Shown here piece after piece: positions 31,896 to 40,976 of a stretch of 64,000 nt of DNA. Position 1 is the first letter of the stretch. Each line of letters opens with the position of its first letter. This DNA comes from Muribaculaceae bacterium (GTDB lineage: Bacteria; Bacteroidota; Bacteroidia; Bacteroidales; Muribaculaceae), in contig JAIDYR010000053.1 in NCBI GenBank assembly GCA_029057985.1, positions 1-64,000 on the forward strand. The letters run 5' to 3'. Both the position numbers and the translations under genes were made by a program. Under the pieces are notes generated by a model. It searched no databases. It had not been told where the DNA came from and saw only the letters and a program-made list of their open reading frames with translations.

Positions 31896-32831
31896 ATGGA
31901 GGAAATCATCCCGAAAATAGACCGCGAGGCGATCCTCGCAGAGTTGACGCCGGAGTGTCTGCTTCGCCAGACCAATAAGGCCAATAATCTCATATACATA
32001 GTCGACGCCCTCAATGCGCCCAATACGATGCGCGAAATCGGACGCCTGCGCGAAGAAGCTTTCCGCGGAGCCGGAGGTGGCACCGGGAAAGCCTGCGATA
32101 TCGACGAATTCGATAAAATGGATCCTCCCTGCCGTCAGCTCATCGTCTGGGATCCGGTAGCTCAGGAGATAGTAGGGGGTTACAGGTTTATCCTCGGACG
32201 CGACGTTAAGATCGAAGATGGCATACCGCGCATCGCTACCTCTCATATGTTTGACTTCTCTCCCGAGTTCATTTCCCGATATCTTCCGAGGACTCTGGAA
32301 TTAGGCAGATCTTTCGTATCTCCATCCTATCAAGTTTCCGGAGCGGGACAGAAAGCTCTCTATTCCCTCGATAATCTATGGGATGGCCTCGGAGCCCTGA
32401 CGGTAATCTATCCGGAGATAGAATACCTCTTCGGCAAGGTGACGATGTATCCCACATTCGGCGAATACGCCCGCGACCTCATCTTAGGATTTCTCCGCAA
32501 GCATTTTTATGACCGCAGCGGCCTTGTAAGGCCTCACCATCCGTTGCCGAGTAAAGCAGATTCGCAGGCGGTGAGATCAGTATTCAATGGTGAGACTTTT
32601 CGCGATGACTATAAGATTCTTCATTCGCTGATAAGACAGATGGGAAAAAATATCCCTCCTCTGGTCAATGCCTACATGTCGCTATCCCCGACTATGAAGA
32701 TGTTCGGGACTGCGATCAACTATGGCTTCGGCAAGGTTGAGGAGACAGCAATATTCCTCAAGATATCGGAGATAGTAGAGGAAAAGAAAAAAAGACACAT
32801 CATGTCGTTCAAAAGCCAGAGAGATATATAA
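31896..32831 (+). CDS. GNAT-family acyltransferase of the OlsB/GlsB-like type
   Basis: NAPNTMREIGRLREEAFRGAGGGTG, DEFDKMDPPCRQLIVWDP, ELGRSFVSPSYQ; internal ATG start chosen. Confidence 0.7.
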   Translation: MEEIIPKIDREAILAELTPECLLRQTNKANNLIYIVDALNAPNTMREIGRLREEAFRGAGGGTGKACDIDEFDKMDPPCRQLIVWDPVAQEIVGGYRFILGRDVKIEDGIPRIATSHMFDFSPEFISRYLPRTLELGRSFVSPSYQVSGAGQKALYSLDNLWDGLGALTVIYPEIEYLFGKVTMYPTFGEYARDLILGFLRKHFYDRSGLVRPHHPLPSKADSQAVRSVFNGETFRDDYKILHSLIRQMGKNIPPLVNAYMSLSPTMKMFGTAINYGFGKVEETAIFLKISEIVEEKKKRHIMSFKSQRDI

Positions 32832-32908
32832 GCAGATTATTATAATTACAATAAGTAAGTGAGAAAAATTAATGAACATATAAAAGGAAGTTATTTTTGA
32901 GCTGATTT

Positions 32909-32957
32909 GAGCTTGTCAGTCAGTCGCATACTCCGTATGCGACTGACTGACAAGCTC
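32909..32957. terminator. 23-bp perfect palindrome with 3-nt loop
   Basis: GAGCTTGTCAGTCAGTCGCATAC-TCC-GTATGCGACTGACTGACAAGCTC. Confidence 0.7.
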
Positions 32958-33083
32958 GAAGCAGCCAAAAAGAACAAGTTTTATTGTTCAAGTAATTTTA
33001 ATCACAAATATCGTTTAATTTTTGGAACTTACTTATCAGCTTAATTTTAGGATTATTTTCGAACATACTTCGATCAAATTTAT

Positions 33084-34061
33084 ATGAAAAATGTAGCAGT
33101 GACCGGGGCAGACGGGTTCATAGGCTCGCATCTGACTGAAGCTCTCCTTGCCGAAGGCTATCATGTCCGCGCTCTTGCCCAATATAATTCTTTCAATAAC
33201 TGGGGCTGGCTCGAAGGTCTTGACCATCCCAACCTCGAGATTATGACAGGCGATGTGCGCGACCCGAATTTCTGCCGGGAGTTTGTCAAAGAGCGCGACA
33301 CGGTCTTCCATCTGGCAGCCCTGATAGCCATCCCTTACTCTTACGTAGCTCCGGACTCCTACGTCGATACCAACGTCAAGGGGACTCTCAACATATGCCA
33401 GGCATGCCGCGATGCCGGCACTGAACGTCTGCTCGTCACCTCTACCTCTGAGGTCTACGGCACAGCACGCTACGTACCCATCGATGAAAATCATCCCCGA
33501 CAGCCTCAGAGCCCCTATTCGGCCTCGAAGATTGGAGCGGATGCGATCGCGATGAGTTTTTATAACGCTTTCGAGATGCCTCTGACTATCGTGCGCCCCT
33601 TCAATACCTACGGTCCGCGGCAGTCGGCCCGCGCCATCATCCCGACAATAATTTCCCAGATCGCTGCAGGAGAACGCGAAATCAAGGTCGGTGACCTCTC
33701 GCCCACACGGGATTTCAATTTTGTCAGCGACACGGCTCAAGGATTCATAGCCCTTGCCCGCTCACCTCTGACTATAGGACAGGAGGTCAATATCGCCACA
33801 GGCACTGAAATATCCATGCAGGACACTCTCTCCACCATAGCGCAACTGATGGACGCCGACATCAATTGGGTAAAGGATCCGGCCCGAATCCGACCTGCCG
33901 GCAGCGAAGTCTTCAGACTCTGCGGCGATAATACAAAAATCACCGAACTGACCGACTGGAGACCCCGTGTCGATATCCGTGAAGGACTCCGACTTACGAT
34001 CGAATGGTTCTCAAACCCCGACAACCTCGCACGCTATAAAACTAATATCTACAACGTATGA
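33084..34061 (+). CDS. legB: NAD-dependent 4,6-dehydratase, LegB-like SDR
   Basis: TGADGFIGSHL, YNSFNNWGWLEGL, HLAALIAIPYSYVAPDSY, STSEVYGTARYVPIDE, YSASK, RPFNTYGPRQSARAIIPTIISQ. Confidence 0.85.
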   Translation: MKNVAVTGADGFIGSHLTEALLAEGYHVRALAQYNSFNNWGWLEGLDHPNLEIMTGDVRDPNFCREFVKERDTVFHLAALIAIPYSYVAPDSYVDTNVKGTLNICQACRDAGTERLLVTSTSEVYGTARYVPIDENHPRQPQSPYSASKIGADAIAMSFYNAFEMPLTIVRPFNTYGPRQSARAIIPTIISQIAAGEREIKVGDLSPTRDFNFVSDTAQGFIALARSPLTIGQEVNIATGTEISMQDTLSTIAQLMDADINWVKDPARIRPAGSEVFRLCGDNTKITELTDWRPRVDIREGLRLTIEWFSNPDNLARYKTNIYNV

Positions 34062-35020
34062 AGCAATCTATCAATATATTGATGCTCGGAGGCGCCCGCC
34101 GGGTATCCATGGCCGAACAACTCATCCGCTCCGGACAGCGATTGGGCTACGACGTCAAGATCATCAGCTATGAGTTGATGAAGGAAGTCCCCATAGCCAT
34201 TATAGGCGAGGTCATAGTAGGCCTTAAATGGAGCGATCCTGAAGTGGTCAGCGACATCAGCCACATCTGCAAGGAGAAAGAGATCAATATGATTCTCCCC
34301 TTCGTCGACGGTGCGATTGAGGTGGCGGCCCGATGCAAGCTCGAACTCCCGAATGTATTCGTACCGGTAATAGAACCCGGATTGGCCGAGATCATGTTTG
34401 ACAAGGTAGAGGCGGCAAAAGTCTTCAAAGAAGCGGATTTAGCTATCCCGCGCACATATTCCGTACTTAACGCAGAAATGCCCGCCATAGCCAAACCGCG
34501 CCATGGCTCCGCTTCGCGTGGCATCAAAGTCTTCAACACTATCGAGGCCCTGATGCATCTCGAGAACCTTCAGGATTATCTTGTACAGGAATATATCGCC
34601 AATAACCGCGAGTTTACCGTAGATTGCTATATCTCTCAGGAAGGCGAGATTCTGGTGACAGTACCCCGCCTGCGCATGGAGATAATGGGAGGCGAGGTCA
34701 CCCGCACTCAGACTCTACGCTCCGAACGCCTCATAGCCATGAGCCGCAAGGTGCTTGAGAAATTCAATTTCCGCGGACCGGTCACCCTACAATTCCTGGA
34801 AGATCTTGATTCCGAGCGCTTCATGCTCATGGAAATCAATCCCCGCCTCGGTGGCGGCGTCCTATGCTCTATTTTCGCCGGAGCCCCGATCACGGATTAT
34901 CTGATTCGCGAAGCACTCGGCATGCGCGTCTCTCCCTGCGACGACTGGATTTCAGGAACTCTCATGGCCCGCTACCAGAAAGAAGCCATCTTCTTCAACA
35001 ACGAGCCTGTCAAAATCTGA
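34058..35020 (+). CDS. ATP-grasp domain protein (carbamoyl-phosphate-synthase-like)
   Basis: N-terminal MLGGARRVSMAEQL preATP-grasp, AIAKPRHGSASRGI, LVQEYI, LMEINPRLGGGV; overlaps upstream gene by 4 nt. Confidence 0.85.
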   Translation: MKQSINILMLGGARRVSMAEQLIRSGQRLGYDVKIISYELMKEVPIAIIGEVIVGLKWSDPEVVSDISHICKEKEINMILPFVDGAIEVAARCKLELPNVFVPVIEPGLAEIMFDKVEAAKVFKEADLAIPRTYSVLNAEMPAIAKPRHGSASRGIKVFNTIEALMHLENLQDYLVQEYIANNREFTVDCYISQEGEILVTVPRLRMEIMGGEVTRTQTLRSERLIAMSRKVLEKFNFRGPVTLQFLEDLDSERFMLMEINPRLGGGVLCSIFAGAPITDYLIREALGMRVSPCDDWISGTLMARYQKEAIFFNNEPVKI

Positions 35021-35052
35021 TTCTTCCCATATCCCTAACTTCCATCAATCCC

Positions 35053-36087
35053 ATGTCGTCACGCCATATCATAATAATCGCCGAAGCCGGAGTCAACCAT
35101 AACGGTGATCTTAGACTTGCCCGCGAGATGGTCAAGGCCGCAAAAAAAGCCGGAGCCGATTACGTCAAATTCCAGACAGCGAAGCCCGAACTCGTCATTT
35201 CCTCGATCGCCCCTAAAGCGCAGTACCAGAAATCCACTACCGGCGAGGCGGAGACGCAACTGGAGATGTGCAAGGCTATCCATCTCCCTCTGGAAGACTA
35301 TGCAGGACTCAAGCAGCTATGCGAAGAGGAAGGCATAGGATTCATGTCGACTCCGTTCGATCTTGTCTCCATCGATCTTCTTACCGAACTGGGCCAGGAT
35401 TGGATGAAAGTCCCCAGCGGAGAAATCACCAATCTACCCTATCTCCGCAAGATCGCCAAGGCCGGGCAACCCGTAATCCTTTCGACCGGAATGGCTACAA
35501 TGGAGGAGATCGATGATGCAGTAAGGATTCTGACCGGATGCCATCCGGATTATCCTTCGCAGTCAAATCTCACAAAGAATGATATTATCGTGCTGCATTG
35601 TACGACTGAATATCCTTGCCCATATCCTGACGTCAATCTCCGGGCTATGCTTTCGATACGCGACCGCCTCGGAGTGCGCGTGGGATATTCCGACCATACC
35701 CGCGGTCTTGAAGTCAGTCTGGCCGCTGCAGCTCTGGGAGCGGAAGTAATCGAAAAGCACTTCACTTTATCCCGGCTTCTCCCCGGACCGGATCACAAGG
35801 CTTCACTCGAACCGGATGAATTAGCTGCCCTTGTCAGACAGATACGCCACGTCGAAGCAGCTCTGGGCAATGGAATAAAACGACCGGCCGATTCGGAGAT
35901 TCCTAACATCGAGGTTGCCCGCAAGAGTATCATAGCCGCGCGCCCGATCAAGAAAGGAGAAGTCTTCTCGGAAGATAATCTGACTGTCAAACGTCCGGGC
36001 AACGGCATCTCTCCCATGCGCTGGGACGATATTATCGGCCTTCAGGCCGACCGGGATTATAATTACGACGAACTTATCTCTTTATGA
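35053..36087 (+). CDS. neuB: N-acetylneuraminate/legionaminate synthase family
   Basis: IIIIAEAGVNHNGDL, KFQTAKPELVIS, VPSGEITNLPYLRKIA, C-terminal SAF domain. Confidence 0.92.
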   Translation: MSSRHIIIIAEAGVNHNGDLRLAREMVKAAKKAGADYVKFQTAKPELVISSIAPKAQYQKSTTGEAETQLEMCKAIHLPLEDYAGLKQLCEEEGIGFMSTPFDLVSIDLLTELGQDWMKVPSGEITNLPYLRKIAKAGQPVILSTGMATMEEIDDAVRILTGCHPDYPSQSNLTKNDIIVLHCTTEYPCPYPDVNLRAMLSIRDRLGVRVGYSDHTRGLEVSLAAAALGAEVIEKHFTLSRLLPGPDHKASLEPDELAALVRQIRHVEAALGNGIKRPADSEIPNIEVARKSIIAARPIKKGEVFSEDNLTVKRPGNGISPMRWDDIIGLQADRDYNYDELISL

Positions 36088-37217
36088 AAATAGCCATCGC
36101 CACAGGCACCCGCGCTGATTGGGGACTGCTTCAGCCTCCCGCCCGGGCGCTCCGCTCTATGGGAGCCGACATCTTAATAATGGCAACTCATCAGCATCTG
36201 ATGCCGGCGATGGGAAATACTATTCAGGAAATCCGCGACGACGGTTTCGAGCCGGCTGCCATCTTTCCTGCCAAGGGCACAGCGCCGGAGATAATGGCAA
36301 TGGCGGCCGCAGGAGCATCCAGGGCTTTGACCGATCTGCGGCCGGACGCGCTGCTCCTTCTCGGCGACCGATGCGAGATGCTCGGCATAGCATCCGCAGC
36401 TCTGCTCAGCGGCGTCCCTATAATCCACATAGCGGGAGGCACTGTATCTGAAGGAGCCTTCGATGACTCCGTGCGTCACGCAATTACTAAAATGGCGACC
36501 CTCCATTTTCCGGAGACCCGGCTCTGCGCCGAGAGAATCATCCGGATGGGGGAAGACCCCGAAAGAGTCCGGGCCGTAGGAGCGATAGGAGTAGAAAATT
36601 CAATCAAAGTTAAGAGGATGACCCGCTGTCAGCTTGCCGAATCACTTGAGGGATGGGATCCGGGCGAAAAATTCCTGGTCGTCACTCTGCATGCCGCTAC
36701 CCTCGAGGAGGTCTCTCCTCTCGAAGTCCAGGAGAATCTCTTACGAGCCCTCGCTAAAATGCCGGAGGATTTCAGATTCATCCTGACTTATCCTAATTCC
36801 GACATCGATCCGCAGCCTCTCATCGAATCTCTCAGGAGATTTGAGAAAGATATGGGCGACCGCGTCAAAGTCGTCCCGTCTCTGGGACGACGACGCTATC
36901 TTTCGGCAGCCGCACTCAGCAGCGGCATCGTCGGAAATTCATCCAGCGCGCTTGTCGAGACCCCATCCTTAGGAATAGGGAGTCTGAATATAGGACAGCG
37001 TCAGAAAGGCCGTGAATGCGGAGAGGCCGTGATTCACTGCGGCGTATCCGAAGATGAGATCGGCAGCGGCCTTAAGCGCCTCATTTCTCCCGACTTCCGT
37101 CAGCTTGCCGCTGCCGCAGAGAATCCCTACGCCGGTCATGACACTGTCAACCGGATAGCGACTGAAATCCTCTCCTTCCCTTTTCATCCTTTCCCTCAAA
37201 AACATTTCTTCTCATGA
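36084..37217 (+). CDS. neuC: Hydrolysing UDP-N-acetylsugar 2-epimerase
   Basis: IATGTRADWGLL, LLGDRCEMLGIA, HIAGGTVSEGAFDDSVRHAITKMA; 4-nt overlaps with neighbours. Confidence 0.92.
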   Translation: MKIAIATGTRADWGLLQPPARALRSMGADILIMATHQHLMPAMGNTIQEIRDDGFEPAAIFPAKGTAPEIMAMAAAGASRALTDLRPDALLLLGDRCEMLGIASAALLSGVPIIHIAGGTVSEGAFDDSVRHAITKMATLHFPETRLCAERIIRMGEDPERVRAVGAIGVENSIKVKRMTRCQLAESLEGWDPGEKFLVVTLHAATLEEVSPLEVQENLLRALAKMPEDFRFILTYPNSDIDPQPLIESLRRFEKDMGDRVKVVPSLGRRRYLSAAALSSGIVGNSSSALVETPSLGIGSLNIGQRQKGRECGEAVIHCGVSEDEIGSGLKRLISPDFRQLAAAAENPYAGHDTVNRIATEILSFPFHPFPQKHFFS

Positions 37218-37930
37218 AATATCTATATCTGATTCCGGCCCGAGGAGGAAGTAAAGGTATACCCGGGAAAAACATAAAGCCGCTCGGAGGCGTTCCATTA
37301 ATAGGCCATTCCATCCGCCATGCTCTCGAAGCCGGCGCTGATCCGGCCGATATCGTGGTCTCTACTGATTCCGAAGAGATTGCCGTGACAGCGCGGAAAT
37401 GCGGTGCCTCAGTCCCTTTCCTGCGTCCGGCGGCCCTTGCGACCGACACTTCTTCATCGCGTGATGCCATTCTGCATGCTTACGATGCACTGAAAGCCGC
37501 AGGAAAAAAATATGACGCGATAGTACTGCTTCAGCCGACATCCCCTTTCCGCAGGCCGGAGGATATTGTCAATGCGGTGCAAGCCTACGAGGATGCTGTC
37601 TGCAAAGCCGAATCCGACGCAGAAATCCCCGGCATGGCGGTATCTGTAGCTGAAGCACGTACCAACCCCTACTATTCCGCATTTGAGACGGATGCCGATG
37701 GATTCCTGCATATCTCTAAAGGCGACGGGCAATACACCCGACGCCAGGACGCCCCTAAGGTATTCGAATTCAACGGCGCCGTATATGTCATCAATCCGGA
37801 GCTTCTGAGGGAGCATGAAATCTCAAGATTGCCCCGGATTATCCCCGTAGAGATGCCTGCCGACCGAAGCCTCGACCTCGACACTCCCCTGGATTGGGAA
37901 CGCGCGGAACAGAAAATGAAACTGCTATGA
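37214..37930 (+). CDS. neuA: CMP-nonulosonate cytidylyltransferase
   Basis: LIPARGGSKGIPGKNIKPLGG, VSTDSEEIA, LLQPTSPFR. Confidence 0.93.
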   Translation: MKYLYLIPARGGSKGIPGKNIKPLGGVPLIGHSIRHALEAGADPADIVVSTDSEEIAVTARKCGASVPFLRPAALATDTSSSRDAILHAYDALKAAGKKYDAIVLLQPTSPFRRPEDIVNAVQAYEDAVCKAESDAEIPGMAVSVAEARTNPYYSAFETDADGFLHISKGDGQYTRRQDAPKVFEFNGAVYVINPELLREHEISRLPRIIPVEMPADRSLDLDTPLDWERAEQKMKLL

Positions 37931-37940
37931 ATATCTGACT

Positions 37941-39329
37941 ATGAACGCTAAGACTGATTCGCCGACAGTAGCCCAACAAGACAACCGACTGCTTGAACTT
38001 GCCAACGCTCCCGTCTGGAAGCTGCTGATCAAGTATAGCCTGCCGGCCGTCATCGGCACTGTAGTCTCGGCTCTGTACAATATCATCGACTCTATTGTCA
38101 TCGCTCATGCGATCGACGATCCCAACGTAGTGGCAGGCATCGCCGTGACCTTCCCGGTCATGACCTTGGCTACCGCCCTGGGGATGTTGATAGGAGCCGG
38201 CGCCGCGACACGCATATCGATAGTGCTTGGACAGAAAGACCATCGCATGGCCGAGATTATCCTGGGCAACAGCGTGCAGCTTACCATCCTTATAGGATTG
38301 GCTTATATCACGGTCTTCGCAATTTTCGTAGAGCCTATCCTGAAGATGTTTGGCGCCTCGGCAGCCACTCTTCCTTACGCCAAAGAGTTCATACTCTGGA
38401 TTCTGCCGGGAATGGTCCTGATCAATCTGACCTTCTCTTACAACAACGTCATGCGCGCTTCAGGCTATCCTGGCAAAGCGATGCTGACTAATATCATGGG
38501 AGCGGTCTTCAATTGCATCCTGGCTCCTCTGTTTCTCTTCGTCTTCAAATGGGGAATCCGCGGAGCGGCAATAGCTACGGATATCTCTATGCTTATTACC
38601 GGGATATGGGTAATGAGCCATTTCTTCAATAAGAAGAATACTCTGCATTTCGTCCGCGGCACATTCCGCTTCAATTGGGATGTCATCAGATCAGTACTCT
38701 ATATCGGCATGGCTCCGTTTCTTATCAATGTCGCCGGATCGGTCATCAATGCCATTGTCAATAACTCTCTGCTCAAATACGGCGGCGACAACGCAATCGC
38801 AGCTGTAGTCGTCTTCAACCGGTTTGTGACAATCTTCGTATTCATCGTGATTGGCATCTGCCAGGGAATGCAGCCGATTATCGGTTATAACTACGGCTCG
38901 GGCAAATTCGACCGACTCTTCCGGACGCTATGGCTGGCGGCGGGGACTTCGTTGATAATCACTGCTTGCGGATCCCTCACCGGACATTTTATCCCTGATA
39001 AAGTCGCCTCCATGTTCATGACTGACGGCGAGCAGATTAAAGCCGCCGTAAACTGCCTGTCGATAACCACTCTGGGATTCTGGATGGTAGGATTCCAGAT
39101 CGTCTCTACCAATTTCTTCCAGAGTCTCGGCATGGCCGGAAAGGCTATATTCCTGAGTCTTACGCGCCAGATTATCTTCATGATTCCCCTGCTTCTGATC
39201 CTCCCTCCGAAGTTCGGGCTCAACGGGGTATGGTCATGCTTCCCGATCAGCGACTGCATCTCGACGATCGTGGCGACCTGCATGCTGCTCTATCAGATAC
39301 ATCATATCAGGAAGGCTACTCTTCAATAA
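37941..39329 (+). CDS. MATE family efflux transporter
   Basis: Two MatE repeats, 12 TM pattern, PAVIGTVVSALYNIIDSIVI. Confidence 0.9.
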   Translation: MNAKTDSPTVAQQDNRLLELANAPVWKLLIKYSLPAVIGTVVSALYNIIDSIVIAHAIDDPNVVAGIAVTFPVMTLATALGMLIGAGAATRISIVLGQKDHRMAEIILGNSVQLTILIGLAYITVFAIFVEPILKMFGASAATLPYAKEFILWILPGMVLINLTFSYNNVMRASGYPGKAMLTNIMGAVFNCILAPLFLFVFKWGIRGAAIATDISMLITGIWVMSHFFNKKNTLHFVRGTFRFNWDVIRSVLYIGMAPFLINVAGSVINAIVNNSLLKYGGDNAIAAVVVFNRFVTIFVFIVIGICQGMQPIIGYNYGSGKFDRLFRTLWLAAGTSLIITACGSLTGHFIPDKVASMFMTDGEQIKAAVNCLSITTLGFWMVGFQIVSTNFFQSLGMAGKAIFLSLTRQIIFMIPLLLILPPKFGLNGVWSCFPISDCISTIVATCMLLYQIHHIRKATLQ

Positions 39330-39340
39330 CCGTAAAGTAA

Positions 39341-40858
39341 ATGAATCTCACACCTATAGCTAAAGCAATCTTCCGGCGCGACAGCGCCCGCATCGACGCA
39401 TGGAAGGATCTGACTCCTGAGATCCAGATCCGCCAGCTGCGCTGGCTCCTTTTCAAAGGGGTCGAGACGGAGTATGGACAACGCTATGGATTTGAGAAGA
39501 TGCTCCGATCCGAAGATCCGCGCAAGGAATTTGCCGAAGCGGTCCCGATGGTCGGATATGAAGACCTGCGCGCCGATATCATGCGCATGGCCGCCGGACA
39601 CGAGGATGTCCTATGGCCCGGGAAGTGTCTCAACTTCGCTCAATCGAGCGGCACGTCGGGAGGAAGATCGAAACTTATTCCGGTGACGCGCGACTCTCTG
39701 CGCGTCAATCACTACGCCGGAGGGAGCGACGTCGTCGGGCAATATCTGCGTTGCTTCCCGGAAAGCAGAATGTTTAGTGGCAAGGGGCTTATCCTCGGCG
39801 GAAGTTTCGACACTCAGATTAAGGTGAGCAATCCGAAGGTCAAGATAGGCGACCTGTCGGCAACTCTCATCGACGATATCAACCCTCTGGCCAATCTATT
39901 CCGTATCCCTTCAAAGAAGATAGCACTTATGAAGGATTGGCATTCCAAGCTCGATCTTATAGCCGGGAGCGCCATCAAAGAGAATATCACCAACCTCAGC
40001 GGAGTCCCCTCCTGGATGCTCCGCGTAATCCTCAGGGCGCTCGATATGGCCGGCGTCAACTCCACCCAAGAGATATGGCCCGGTCTGGAGGTCTTCTTCC
40101 ACGGCGGAATCTCCTTCGAGCCATACCGCGAGGAATATGCACGCCTGACCGCCCCCGGGAAGATGAATTATTTCGAGACTTACAATGCATCCGAAGGATT
40201 CTTCGCCACTCAGGCCTCACGTGACAACGACGGAATGCTCCTGCTCATCGACCGCGGGATATTCTATGAGTTCATGCCCATCGACAACCCGACACCGTCT
40301 CCCCTTACCGCCGAACAGCTTGAAGCGGGAAAAGTCTACGAGATGATCATCTCTTCATGCAATGGACTATGGCGATATCGACTGGGCGACACGGTTGAGG
40401 TGACCGACGTGAATCCTGTCAAACTCCGGGTTGCCGGGCGCACAAAATCCTTCATCAATGCCTTTGGAGAGGAACTGATGGAGAATAATGCCGAGCGTGC
40501 GATGGCAGCCGCATGCAGCGCTACCGGCGCTCAGATAAGCAATTATACGGCCGGCCCCGTCTATGCCCATGGCCGAAAAAAAGGACGGCATCAATGGCTT
40601 ATAGAATTTGATCAGCCACCGGCGGATATCACTACATTCCGCGAAGTCCTCGACTCCGAACTTAAGAACCTCAATTCGGATTACGCCGCCAAACGCTTCG
40701 ACGGCATCTTTCTGGACGCTCCGGAGATCATACCCGTGGAAGCCGGCACTTTCGATACCTGGCTGAATCAACAGGGAAACCATAAACTCGGCGGACAACG
40801 TAAAATTCCCCGCCTGCGCAATGACCGCTCGATACTCGACTCTATACTCGGAAAATAA
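39341..40858 (+). CDS. GH3 auxin-responsive-type acyl-acid amido synthetase family protein
   Basis: FAQSSGTSGGRSKLIPVT, YNASEGFFATQ, YRLGDTVEVT..PVKLRVAGRTKSFINAFGEELMENNAERA. Confidence 0.88.
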   Translation: MNLTPIAKAIFRRDSARIDAWKDLTPEIQIRQLRWLLFKGVETEYGQRYGFEKMLRSEDPRKEFAEAVPMVGYEDLRADIMRMAAGHEDVLWPGKCLNFAQSSGTSGGRSKLIPVTRDSLRVNHYAGGSDVVGQYLRCFPESRMFSGKGLILGGSFDTQIKVSNPKVKIGDLSATLIDDINPLANLFRIPSKKIALMKDWHSKLDLIAGSAIKENITNLSGVPSWMLRVILRALDMAGVNSTQEIWPGLEVFFHGGISFEPYREEYARLTAPGKMNYFETYNASEGFFATQASRDNDGMLLLIDRGIFYEFMPIDNPTPSPLTAEQLEAGKVYEMIISSCNGLWRYRLGDTVEVTDVNPVKLRVAGRTKSFINAFGEELMENNAERAMAAACSATGAQISNYTAGPVYAHGRKKGRHQWLIEFDQPPADITTFREVLDSELKNLNSDYAAKRFDGIFLDAPEIIPVEAGTFDTWLNQQGNHKLGGQRKIPRLRNDRSILDSILGK

Positions 40859-40976
40859 TAAAAAGAGGCATCCTGCGTTATAACTAATAGTATGGTTTTA
40901 CCTACGGCGAAATGCCGTTGAATACACTTTTTTACTTCTGTCTTTTCAAAGGCGATCAATGCCACTGACATAAATC

